From Hoeflea sp038900095 (GTDB lineage: Bacteria; Pseudomonadota; Alphaproteobacteria; Rhizobiales; Rhizobiaceae): a stretch of 64,000 nucleotides of DNA. The notes beneath the pieces are model-generated. The model was not told the origin of the DNA and did not search any database. It saw only the letters and a list, made by a program, of their open reading frames with translations. Of the stretch, positions 56,612-64,000 are shown one piece after another (the first letter of the stretch is position 1; each line of letters starts with the position of its first letter). The stretch spans positions 62,001-126,000 of the forward strand of contig NZ_JBBMQQ010000001.1 of assembly GCF_038900095.1 (NCBI RefSeq), written 5' to 3'. The translations under genes were made by a program, and so were the position numbers.

Positions 56612-59600
56612 ATTTTGTCGATGTCGCGATCCGCAATGCGCGGCTGACACTGGCGGTTCTTTTGTTCCTGATCGTTGCGGGAACGATGTCCTATATCTCG
56701 ATTCCGAAGGAAGCCGAGCCGGATATCCAGATTCCGATCATCTATGTCAGCATGGCATATTCCGGAATTTCACCGGAGGATTCGGAGCGTCTGCTGCTCC
56801 GTCCGATGGAAACCAAGCTGAAAAATATTACCGGCATCAAGGAAATGCGCTCGACCGCCTATCAGGGCGGCGGCAACGTGATCATCGAGTTCATGGCCGG
56901 GGCCGACCTTTCCAAGGCGCTGGATGACGTGCGCAACAAGGTATCGGACGCCAAGCCCGACCTGCCGCAGGGCGCAGACGAGCCGACGGTCAACGAGGTC
57001 AATATCTCCGAGTTTCCGGTGCTGGTGGTGACGCTGGCGGGTGATGTGCCCGAACGCGCCTTGACCCGTGCGGCGCGCGAACTTCGTGACCGGATCGAGG
57101 AAGTCAGCGGCGTGCTCGATGCTTCGCTGCAGGGCGCGCGCGATGATCTGGTCGAGGTGATCATCGACCCGGTCAAGCTGTCGTCCTACGGTATGCAGCT
57201 CGATCAGCTGATCGCCGGGGTCAACGCCTCCAATTCGGTGGTTGCCGCCGGTGCGCTGGAAGGCGTGGAGGGGCACTATGCGGTCAAGGTGCCGCTGCTG
57301 ATCGAAACCGCCGAGGATGTCGCAAACCTGCCGATCATCGCCGGTTCGAATGCGGTGGTGCGGGCACGTGACCTTGCCACCATCCGCTCGACCTTCAAGG
57401 ATGCCGAGACGATCACGCGGCTCAACGGCAAACCGGCCATCGCCATCGAGGTTTCCAAGCGCACCGGCGCGAACCTGATCGAGACCGTCGATGCGGTCAA
57501 GGTGGTGGCAAACGAGTTCAAGACGCTGTTGCCGGAAGGCGCGGTCATCGGTTTCAGCCAGGACAAGTCGACCTCGATCCGGCAATTGCTGAGCGATCTG
57601 CAGAACTCGGTGCTGACGGCAGTCATCCTGGTGTTCATCGTGATCCTGTATGCGCTGTCGGGCAGGGCGTCACTGCTGATCGGCTTTGCCATTCCGGCGT
57701 CGTTCCTGATGGGCATCCTGGCGCTTTCGCTGGCCGGGCTGACGGTCAATATCGTGGTGCTGTTCAGCCTTATCCTTGCCGTCGGCATGCTGGTCGACGA
57801 CGCCATCATTGTCACCGAATTCGCCGAGCGCCGGATGAGTGAGGGCATGGACCGGAAAGAGGCGTTTTCGCTGGCGGCCAAGCGCATGGCCGGGCCGGTG
57901 GTGGCGGCGACGCTGACCCGTGTCGCGGCGTTTTCGCCGCTGTTGTTCTGGCCGGGCATGGTCGGCGAGTTCATGAAATACATGCCGATCACGTTGATCG
58001 CGACGCTGTCGGCTTCGCTGCTTTACGCATTGGTGTTCACACCGACGCTGGGCGCGATGTTCGCCAAGCCAACTGTCGAGGACGGCCCCAAGCGCGACGG
58101 GCTTTACATGCGGTTTGTGGCGCGTGCCGTCCGGCATCCGTTCATCGTGGTGTTCTGCACACTGGCGGCGCTGATCGTAGTGCCTGTCGCTTATGGCAAA
58201 TACGGCAATGGCGTCGAGTTCTTCCCCAGTGTCGAACCCGATTACGGACTGCTGTATGTGCATGCACGCGGCAACCTCTCGCTCGATGAAAAGGACGCGG
58301 CTGTCCGCATGGTCGAAAACCGGGTCATCGGTTGGCCTGGCCTGACCAGTGTCTACACCCGTGTCGGCAAGGTCAGCGGCGGCGGCAACGATGTTGCCGA
58401 AGACGTGGTGGGCGTGATCCAGTACGAATTCGTCGACTGGCGCGAGCGCAAGCCGGCGGGTGAAATCCTTGATGATTTCCGCCGCGAGCTGACCGGATTC
58501 CCGGGCGTCGATATCGAAGTCCAGGTGCCCCAGGGTGGCCCGCCGACCGGCAAGGCGATCCAGATCCAGTTGTCCGCCGTCGATCCGGCGGGGCTTGCCG
58601 ATGTGGCGAGGCAGGTGGCGGCGCAACTCAAGCAGACGCCGGGAGTGATCGACATCTCCGATGGCCTGCCGCCGCCAGGTGTCGACTGGGAAATCAAGGT
58701 CGACCGCTCGGTGGCCGCGCGTTACGGCATCGGACCGGCTTCCGTCGGTACGGTGGTGCAGCTTGTGACAACCGGGCTGAAGCTGACCGACTATCGTCCG
58801 GCGGGCGCCGATGACGCCGTCGATATCAGGCTGAGACTGCCCGAAGACCGGCGGACGCTTTCGACGCTGGACGATCTGAGGATCGAGACCAGCCAGGGTT
58901 CGGTGCCGATATCCAACTTCGTCACCCGCGAACCTGCGGCCAGCGTCGGCACGCTGACCCGGATTGACGGGGTTCGGACCATCACCGTTTCCGCCGGAAT
59001 CAGCGAAGGCATCCAGGCCGACCCTCTGCGGCAGGGCATTGTCGCCGAACTGGAGAAGGCGGATCTCAATTCGATGGGGATCCGCTGGAAACTGGCGGGC
59101 GAGGATGAAGAACAGAAAGCGGCCGGCGAGTTCCTGAGCAAGGCGGCGGCGGCTGCGGTGTTCCTTATCTTTGTCGTGCTGCTGGCGCAGTTCAACAACT
59201 TCCTGTCTGTCGGACTGGTGTTGTCGGCCGTGGTCATGTCGACCATCGGTGTTTTCCTCGGACTTCTGATCACCGGACAGCCGTTTGGCATCGTCATGAC
59301 CGGTATCGGGGTTATTGCGCTGGCCGGTGTGGTGGTGAACAACAACATCGTGCTGATCGACACCTACGATCATCTCAGGCGGGAGGGCAGCGACAAGCTC
59401 GACGCCATTCTCGAGACCTGCCGCGAACGCGCACGGCCTGTGGTGCTGACCGCAGTCACCGCGATCCTGGGTGTTTTGCCGATTGCCTTCGGTTTCAACC
59501 TCGAGATCATGGCGCATGAGACGACCTATGGCGCGCCTTCAACGCAGTGGTGGATCTCGCTGTCGAGCGCCATCGTGTTCGGGCTCGCGTTCTCGACCAT

Positions 59601-59751
59601 ACTGACGCTGGTGGTAACGCCGTCGCTGTTGATGATTGTCACCCGCTCGAAAGACAGCAAGGTCACGGCCTGGTGGCTGCGTGTGAAAGCGCGCGTCGGA
59701 CTTGGTGGCAAGCAGGACCTGCCGGACGCGCCGGGCGAGGCTGCGGAGTAG
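56608..59751 (+). CDS. RND-family efflux pump, inner-membrane permease
   Basis: A 1047-residue proton-driven multidrug-type exporter (HAE family) with twelve membrane helices and two large periplasmic loops. The proton relay Asp pair of TM4 is in LFSLILAVGMLVDDAIIVTE, and the second-half helix region GVIALAGVVVNNNIVLIDTY matches TM10. The start is MNFVDVAIRNARLTLAVLLF. No regulator is adjacent, so substrate range is unknown; the HAE subgroup with MFP and no dedicated OMF is common in alphaproteobacteria. Followed by a strong terminator. Confidence 0.93.
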   Translation: MNFVDVAIRNARLTLAVLLFLIVAGTMSYISIPKEAEPDIQIPIIYVSMAYSGISPEDSERLLLRPMETKLKNITGIKEMRSTAYQGGGNVIIEFMAGADLSKALDDVRNKVSDAKPDLPQGADEPTVNEVNISEFPVLVVTLAGDVPERALTRAARELRDRIEEVSGVLDASLQGARDDLVEVIIDPVKLSSYGMQLDQLIAGVNASNSVVAAGALEGVEGHYAVKVPLLIETAEDVANLPIIAGSNAVVRARDLATIRSTFKDAETITRLNGKPAIAIEVSKRTGANLIETVDAVKVVANEFKTLLPEGAVIGFSQDKSTSIRQLLSDLQNSVLTAVILVFIVILYALSGRASLLIGFAIPASFLMGILALSLAGLTVNIVVLFSLILAVGMLVDDAIIVTEFAERRMSEGMDRKEAFSLAAKRMAGPVVAATLTRVAAFSPLLFWPGMVGEFMKYMPITLIATLSASLLYALVFTPTLGAMFAKPTVEDGPKRDGLYMRFVARAVRHPFIVVFCTLAALIVVPVAYGKYGNGVEFFPSVEPDYGLLYVHARGNLSLDEKDAAVRMVENRVIGWPGLTSVYTRVGKVSGGGNDVAEDVVGVIQYEFVDWRERKPAGEILDDFRRELTGFPGVDIEVQVPQGGPPTGKAIQIQLSAVDPAGLADVARQVAAQLKQTPGVIDISDGLPPPGVDWEIKVDRSVAARYGIGPASVGTVVQLVTTGLKLTDYRPAGADDAVDIRLRLPEDRRTLSTLDDLRIETSQGSVPISNFVTREPAASVGTLTRIDGVRTITVSAGISEGIQADPLRQGIVAELEKADLNSMGIRWKLAGEDEEQKAAGEFLSKAAAAAVFLIFVVLLAQFNNFLSVGLVLSAVVMSTIGVFLGLLITGQPFGIVMTGIGVIALAGVVVNNNIVLIDTYDHLRREGSDKLDAILETCRERARPVVLTAVTAILGVLPIAFGFNLEIMAHETTYGAPSTQWWISLSSAIVFGLAFSTILTLVVTPSLLMIVTRSKDSKVTAWWLRVKARVGLGGKQDLPDAPGEAAE

Positions 59752-59780
59752 CGGTTTTCATCTCCATGACGGATTGATCA

Positions 59781-59819
59781 AAGGGTGCCCGGATTTTGCT
59801 ATCCGGGCGCCCTTTCTTT
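59781..59819. terminator. Terminator after the RND pump
   Basis: Long stem AAGGGTGCCCGGAT (59781-59794) with ATCCGGGCGCCCTT (59801-59814, one G-T pair), loop TTTGCT, followed by TCTTTG. It lies between convergent genes and may serve both. Confidence 0.85.
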
Positions 59820-59842
59820 GGAAAGGCTGCCTGATGCCGGCC

Positions 59843-60814
59843 TTATTCCGGCAGGCAGATCTGCTTGCCGCGGATTGCCTGCGCGGTGCGCACCACAAGT
59901 GTTGCAACGGCGAAGGACAGAACGATCACAAGTCCAAAGCCGATCATCCTGTGGCCGTAGGAACCGGTTTCGTGGGCGAAGACGAAGGAGGCAACGGAAA
60001 GTGCGGCCACGGGGAAGGTCAGCGCCCACCAGGACAATGCGAAGGGCAGGCGGAAGAACCGCGGTGCCTGGGTCAGCACGATCAGGGCAAAGACATAGCC
60101 GGTGTTCAGAAGGACGCGGGCGAAGGCGTCGACATCACCCGTCAACCTTACCCATGCAACAAAGGCCACTGCCGGCGGGGCGATCAGGATCACCAGTGTC
60201 GGCATCAGCCGCGCAGGCAGCGGTTCGTGAAAGATCAGGCGGTTCATCACCAGTGTCAGCAGGACAATCCAGAACAGCAGGCCGGCGGAGAAGAACAGCC
60301 AGGACAATTCGATCACGCCGAAATCGACGCCGGCGAGAGGCACCAGCACATTGCCAACCGCCGGGATGAACCAGGCCGGCGACAGGTGCAGCGGCTGGAA
60401 GGAGCGGTGACCGATCCAGTTGGCGATGACACTGAGTGACAGAAGCCCCTGGGCCGCGACGCCGATGCTCCAGATAACGTAAGCGGCAGCCGGTATCTGC
60501 GGGGCCATTGCAGTTCCCAGCAGCAGCAGCGAGATCGAGATTGTCGGGAAGAAGGCAATGCGGACCGGATGGTTCCATTCGGCGAGGACGGCGCCGGGGT
60601 GCCGCACCAGCTTCAATCCGTAGAAGAAGGCCAGGACCGCAAACACGGCGACGGAAGTTCCCAGGATGAATTGCGAGACGTTGCCTGCCGATCCTGCGGC
60701 CTTCTCTGCTGCGGCCATGGCCAGCGCCAGCCCCAGCAACCCCATCATGACGGCAAAGAAAGTGACGGGGAAGTTTTCCAGCCGGTCAGGTTCGGCTCCA
60801 GACATGTCGACCAT
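59843..60814 (-). CDS. TDT/TehA-SLAC1 family anion channel protein
   Basis: A 323-residue membrane protein with about ten helices. Family blocks are LENFPVTFFAVMMGLLGLAL (with the conserved Phe-rich first helix), EWNHPVRIAFFPTISISLLL, HLSPAWFIPAVGNVLVPLAG and FFRLPFALSWWALTFPVAAL. The TehA/SLAC1 fold conducts anions or carries small dicarboxylates, tellurite or sulfite. ATG 60814 is preceded by AAGGAGCTG. The stop is 24 bases beyond the terminator. An imperfect FNR-like site lies upstream (60877-60890). Substrate unknown. Confidence 0.85.
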   Translation of the reverse strand: MVDMSGAEPDRLENFPVTFFAVMMGLLGLALAMAAAEKAAGSAGNVSQFILGTSVAVFAVLAFFYGLKLVRHPGAVLAEWNHPVRIAFFPTISISLLLLGTAMAPQIPAAAYVIWSIGVAAQGLLSLSVIANWIGHRSFQPLHLSPAWFIPAVGNVLVPLAGVDFGVIELSWLFFSAGLLFWIVLLTLVMNRLIFHEPLPARLMPTLVILIAPPAVAFVAWVRLTGDVDAFARVLLNTGYVFALIVLTQAPRFFRLPFALSWWALTFPVAALSVASFVFAHETGSYGHRMIGFGLVIVLSFAVATLVVRTAQAIRGKQICLPE

Positions 60815-61322
60815 TTCGAAACAGCTCCTTAATTGGATTTCCACCGATGAATTGCCCAATCCTGTCTTGTCGGTCCATGACAAGGATCAAACGGGACGCA
60901 CAGTTGCAGAACACTGGTGGAGGTGGGGCGCCAGTGCGCGCAAAGGATCGCTTGTTCAGTTGTAGCAGGCAGGGCCGCTGAATAGAACTTAACTTGTTCA
61001 TATTAAAGCTGAAACCGGATCGTCAAAATTTGTTTTCCCGGTTCTGTGCGGTGAGCCTCACCCTACCCAAATCATTCGTGATCAACTCGATCCCGCTCTC
61101 GCAACCAAGCCAGTTCTTGTCGCATTTGAGACATTCCGGCGAGCTTCAGCGACGCCGAAACCGGTCGCATCAACTTGACATCATCATCTAATTGCTGAAC
61201 GATCATTCAATATTAAATGGGGTTTCAGCCGCGGATGGCTGTGGTTCCCGGCGTTTCAAATCCTCTGGGGCGCAACCTGAATGCGACTTTCCGGTCGTTG
61301 AATTTTTCAAACAGGAGTGCCT
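60815..61322. other. Divergent intergenic region before the polyamine-type ABC operon
   Basis: About 508 bases with no gene I can support. It holds the inverted repeat CTTGTC-GGTCCAT-GACAAG (60866-60884), an overlapping FNR-like TTGATCCTTGTCAT on the minus strand (60890-60877), and a short palindrome TGAACGATCATTCA (61196-61209) upstream of the ABC gene. Confidence 0.45.
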
Positions 61323-62447
61323 TTGAAAACCTCGACACAATCTGACGGAGAGCCGTCGCCTGCAGATGACAATTGTGCGGTTGCAGTTCGCTCCCTGAGT
61401 AAAGTGTTTGGCACTGGCGCCAATGCATTTCGAGCACTCGACGATGTGTCGGTGGATATCCAGAAAAACGAGTTTTTCACCTTGCTGGGACCGTCGGGCT
61501 GCGGGAAGACGACGTTGCTGAGGCTGATCGCCGGCTTTGAACAACCATCGTCCGGCGCGGTTCTGCTCGATGGAATAGACCTGTCGTCAAAGCCGCCCTA
61601 TCAGCGCCCGGTCAATACGGTATTCCAGAACTATGCACTGTTTCCGCATATGACCGTGTCGGAGAATATCTCGTTCGGTCTGGAAATGCTGGGCCGGCCC
61701 AAGGAGCAGATCAAATCGGTGACGGCGGAGATGTTGCGGCTGGTGCGGCTCGAGGCCATGGCCGACCGCAGGATCACGCAGATCTCCGGCGGCCAGCAGC
61801 AGCGTGTGGCGCTGGCGCGGGCACTGGCGCCGCAGCCAAAGGTTCTGTTGCTCGACGAGCCGCTGTCGGCGCTTGACCTGCAGCTGCGCAAGGAGATGCA
61901 GCTGGAACTCAAACGGCTGCAGACCGACACCGGCATTACCTTCGTGTTCGTCACCCACGACCAGGACGAGGCCTTGACCATGTCGGACCGGATCGCGGTG
62001 ATGAATGGTGGCGAAATCCTGCAGATCGGTTCACCGCGCGAGATCTACGACAAGCCAAAACATCGTTTCGTTGCCGGGTTCATCGGCGAGATCAACCTGC
62101 TTCCGGCCAAGGCCGCGGGTGAGGGCGAGTACATGATTGCCGGTGTCGGAGGCTTGCGCTCCGACGACAGGTCCGGATTGGGAATGGGCGCGGCTGCGAT
62201 GATCGCGGTCCGTCCCGAGCGCATCAGGATCGTAACGCCAACGCCGGGCGCATTGCCGGGTGTGGTGTCGAATGTCGTCTATCACGGAACCGACACGATT
62301 GTTCATTTCAAGCTTGCCGATGGGGTGGAGATGCGCGCCCGGCTGCAGAACAACACGGCGCAAAGTCGGTCGTTTGCCAAGGGTGACGAGATCGGCTGGT
62401 CGGTTGATGCGTCCTCGGTTTCCGTTCTGGCCGATGACCCGTCATGA
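61323..62447 (+). CDS. ABC transporter ATP-binding subunit, PotA-type (spermidine/putrescine)
   Basis: A 374-residue ATPase of the MalK/PotA (CUT/POPT) type. Walker A is in LLGPSGCGKTTLLRLIAGFE, the ABC signature in ISGGQQQRVALARALAPQPK, Walker B in VLLLDEPLSALDLQLRKEMQ and the H-loop in FVFVTHDQDEALTMSDRIAV. A C-terminal TOBE domain follows (about 280-374). The start is TTG 61323, with AGGAG 5 bases upstream; GTG 61317 overlaps that site. PotA is favoured over other CUT ATPases by the two permeases with PotB and PotC form. It overlaps the permease gene by 4 bases. Confidence 0.9.
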   Translation: MKTSTQSDGEPSPADDNCAVAVRSLSKVFGTGANAFRALDDVSVDIQKNEFFTLLGPSGCGKTTLLRLIAGFEQPSSGAVLLDGIDLSSKPPYQRPVNTVFQNYALFPHMTVSENISFGLEMLGRPKEQIKSVTAEMLRLVRLEAMADRRITQISGGQQQRVALARALAPQPKVLLLDEPLSALDLQLRKEMQLELKRLQTDTGITFVFVTHDQDEALTMSDRIAVMNGGEILQIGSPREIYDKPKHRFVAGFIGEINLLPAKAAGEGEYMIAGVGGLRSDDRSGLGMGAAAMIAVRPERIRIVTPTPGALPGVVSNVVYHGTDTIVHFKLADGVEMRARLQNNTAQSRSFAKGDEIGWSVDASSVSVLADDPS

Positions 62448-63340
62448 CCCGGGCCGGTAAAAACACGTTGTTTCGCGTGCTTCTGATCGGGCCGGCGCTG
62501 CTGGCGATCACAATCTTCATGATCGTGCCGCTGGGTCTGATGGCTTATATCTCGTTCAGGGGCAGGGACTATACCGGCGGTGTGCTGTGGGACCAGTTCA
62601 GTGCCGAGGCCTATGTCAGGCTGTTTTTCGAGCGCGAACTTGATGGCACCCTGGCGCTGAACTTCAATTACATGTTCATCATCCTGCGCTCGGTCTGGCT
62701 GTCGTTCCTGACCATGGTGATTTCGCTGGCCGTGGGGTTGCCGGTGGCGATGTTCATGGCCACCCGGGACCGCAAATGGAAAGCGGTTCTGGTGTTCATG
62801 GTGACGCTGCCGTTCTGGACCAATCTGCTGGTGCGCAATTACGCCTGGATCCTGCTTTTGCGCGATCACGGCACCATCAATTCCACGCTGATGTGGTTGG
62901 GCATCATTTCCGAGCCGCTGCCGCTGCTGCACAATGCCTTCGCGGTCGCTGTCGGGCTCACCTACTCGTTTTTGCCGTTCATGGTGCTACCGATCTACTC
63001 GAGTCTTGAGAAAATGGATTTCCGGCTGGTCGAAGCGTCGTTCGATCTCTACGCCAACCGCTGGCAGACCATCCGCCGGGTTATCCTGCCGCTCGCCTTG
63101 CCGGGTATCGTCGCCGGCTGCGTGCTGGTGTTCGTTCCTGCACTTGGTGCCTACATCACGCCGGAACTGCTTGGCGGCGGCAAGACTCTGATGATCGGCA
63201 ATCTGATCGGGTTCCAGTTCGGTGCTGCGCGCAACTGGCCGTTCGGCGCGGCTTTGGGGCTGTTCCTGCTGGCGCTGGTCCTGTTTTCGCTGGGGGCCTA
63301 TGCACGGCGGTACCGCGGTACGCTGGAGGGATCGGAATGA
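62444..63340 (+). CDS. ABC transporter permease, PotB-type
   Basis: A 298-residue inner-membrane permease with six helices. It has the PotB pattern: ITIFMIVPLGLMAYISFRGR at the N-terminus, the conserved permease loop (EAA) region LVEASFDLYANRWQTIRRVI and LPGIVAGCVLVFVPALGAYI afterwards. ATG 62444 overlaps the ATPase stop. Together with the following permease it would form the channel of a polyamine importer. The substrate-binding protein is not in view and may lie to the right. Confidence 0.9.
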   Translation: MTRAGKNTLFRVLLIGPALLAITIFMIVPLGLMAYISFRGRDYTGGVLWDQFSAEAYVRLFFERELDGTLALNFNYMFIILRSVWLSFLTMVISLAVGLPVAMFMATRDRKWKAVLVFMVTLPFWTNLLVRNYAWILLLRDHGTINSTLMWLGIISEPLPLLHNAFAVAVGLTYSFLPFMVLPIYSSLEKMDFRLVEASFDLYANRWQTIRRVILPLALPGIVAGCVLVFVPALGAYITPELLGGGKTLMIGNLIGFQFGAARNWPFGAALGLFLLALVLFSLGAYARRYRGTLEGSE

Positions 63341-64000
63341 AGCTCAATCCATTCCGCCGCCGCTCCTTTCCCGGCGACGCCCGGCATTGGCCGGGGCTGT
63401 TTACCGCCACGGCAGCTTTCTTCGCCTATGTCTATCTGCCGATCCTGATCCTGATTGCGCTGTCGTTCAATGAAAACCGGACGGTGACCGTCTGGACCGG
63501 ATTCTCGCTCGACTGGTACAAGATGGCGCTTGCCAACCGCGACATTGTCGGGGCTGCCACCAACTCGCTGATCATCGCATCAATCGCCTCGGTGAGTGCG
63601 ACGACGCTGGCCACGCTGGCGGCGCTCAGGATGGCGAGCAATGACCGGTTCCTCGGCAAGACCGGCATCAACGCCGTGTTTGCCCTGCCGATCACCGTCC
63701 CCGAAATCGTGCCTGCCGTGGCCACGCTGATGTTTTTTGCCAGCCTTGGCTTCACATTCGGTCTCGGCACGGTGATCATCGGGCATATCGTCTTCTGCAT
63801 TCCCTTTGCCTACCTGCCGATCCGGGCGCGGCTCGAAGGCATGGACCCGAAGATCGGGGAGGCGGCGGCTGATCTGTATGCCAACCCGATCCAGGCATTC
63901 TGGCGGGTGACGCTGCCGCAACTGATCCCGGGAATCCTTTCGGGACTGGTGCTGGCATTCATCATCTCGCTGGATGATTTTGTCACCACGTTTTTCCTCG
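63337..64000 (+). CDS. ABC transporter permease, PotC-type (3'-truncated by window edge)
   Basis: The first 221 residues of a permease whose frame is still open at base 64000. It starts at ATG 63337, overlapping the PotB-type stop as ATGA. The N-terminal helix is FTATAAFFAYVYLPILILIA, followed by LSFNENRTVTVWTGFSLDWY, which is the typical PotC/YdcV N-terminus. The EAA-loop block is IGEAAADLYANPIQAFWRVT, and then ILSGLVLAFIISLDDFVTTF, the signature of PotC. Roughly 40-50 residues remain beyond the edge. It is the partner of the PotB-type subunit. Confidence 0.92.
   Translation, partial: MKLNPFRRRSFPGDARHWPGLFTATAAFFAYVYLPILILIALSFNENRTVTVWTGFSLDWYKMALANRDIVGAATNSLIIASIASVSATTLATLAALRMASNDRFLGKTGINAVFALPITVPEIVPAVATLMFFASLGFTFGLGTVIIGHIVFCIPFAYLPIRARLEGMDPKIGEAAADLYANPIQAFWRVTLPQLIPGILSGLVLAFIISLDDFVTTFFL

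Noticed and set aside
57670..59517. A 615-codon minus-strand frame over the RND pump gene
   Set aside because: Rich in Asp, His, Gln and Arg with no domain; antisense to a gene with intact RND motifs.
1..64000. CRISPR arrays, tRNA or rRNA genes, prophage or transposase genes
   Set aside because: I looked for regularly spaced repeats, CCA-ended cloverleaf-like segments in the spacers and transposase or integrase motifs and found none; a dedicated scan could still find a missed tRNA.

Overview
The window is GC-rich, densely coded chromosomal DNA from an alphaproteobacterium, most likely of the order Hyphomicrobiales (Rhizobiales). The strongest marker is the complete acpXL-fabZXL-fabF2XL-fabF1XL-adhXL-lpxXL cluster (20728-26166), which makes the very-long-chain (C28) acyl group of rhizobial lipid A. 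An FnrN-type regulator beside hemN, a PcaQ-controlled pca operon and rhizobial-style glp genes agree with this. I cannot name the genus from sequence alone; a Hoeflea-like or related rhizobial lineage is plausible. I see no rRNA, tRNA, CRISPR array, insertion sequence or prophage.

Region 1 (1-20120) is a cobalamin (B12) biosynthesis island: cobN (cut by the left edge), a GNAT gene, cobO, an EamA half-transporter, a TSUP exporter, two tandem TerB-like genes, a small His-rich exported protein, cbiX, then cobH-cobL-cobI-cbiG/cobJ-cobM in one overlapping operon. A palindromic repeat follows, then cobK and cbiD on the minus strand, diverging from cobA-cobB-cobC-cobD. The gene set mixes the late-cobalt aerobic route (CobN) with early-cobalt anaerobic enzymes (CbiX, CbiD, CbiG). 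CobG and CobF are not in the window.

Region 2 (20121-26166) has an L,D-transpeptidase and the lipid A VLCFA cluster. FabF2XL has lost the ketosynthase cysteine and one catalytic histidine and looks like a chain-length-factor partner of FabF1XL. Region 3 (26287-39900) holds hemN/fnrN with an anaerobox, a PAS protein, ETF-ubiquinone oxidoreductase, AMP nucleosidase, two small membrane proteins of 57 and 56 residues, a GGDEF protein, a GST, a DUF2147 protein, a Sel1-like protein, a HisC-like aminotransferase and an AEC permease. Several perfect inverted repeats in the spacers look like operators.

Region 4 (39900-46314) carries glpD-glpK, an epoxide-hydrolase-like gene, a VOC protein and a second, large L,D-transpeptidase. 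Region 5 (46405-54278) is one eight-gene operon, pcaC-H-G-I-J-F-B-pobA, diverging from pcaQ. It converts 4-hydroxybenzoate to acetyl-CoA and succinyl-CoA, but pcaD is missing from the cluster. Region 6 (54279-64000) has a GlpR-like DeoR repressor, an RND efflux pair, a TehA/SLAC1-type channel and a polyamine-type ABC transporter whose last permease runs off the right edge.

Functions are assigned from motifs, length and gene context read by eye. No database search was run.
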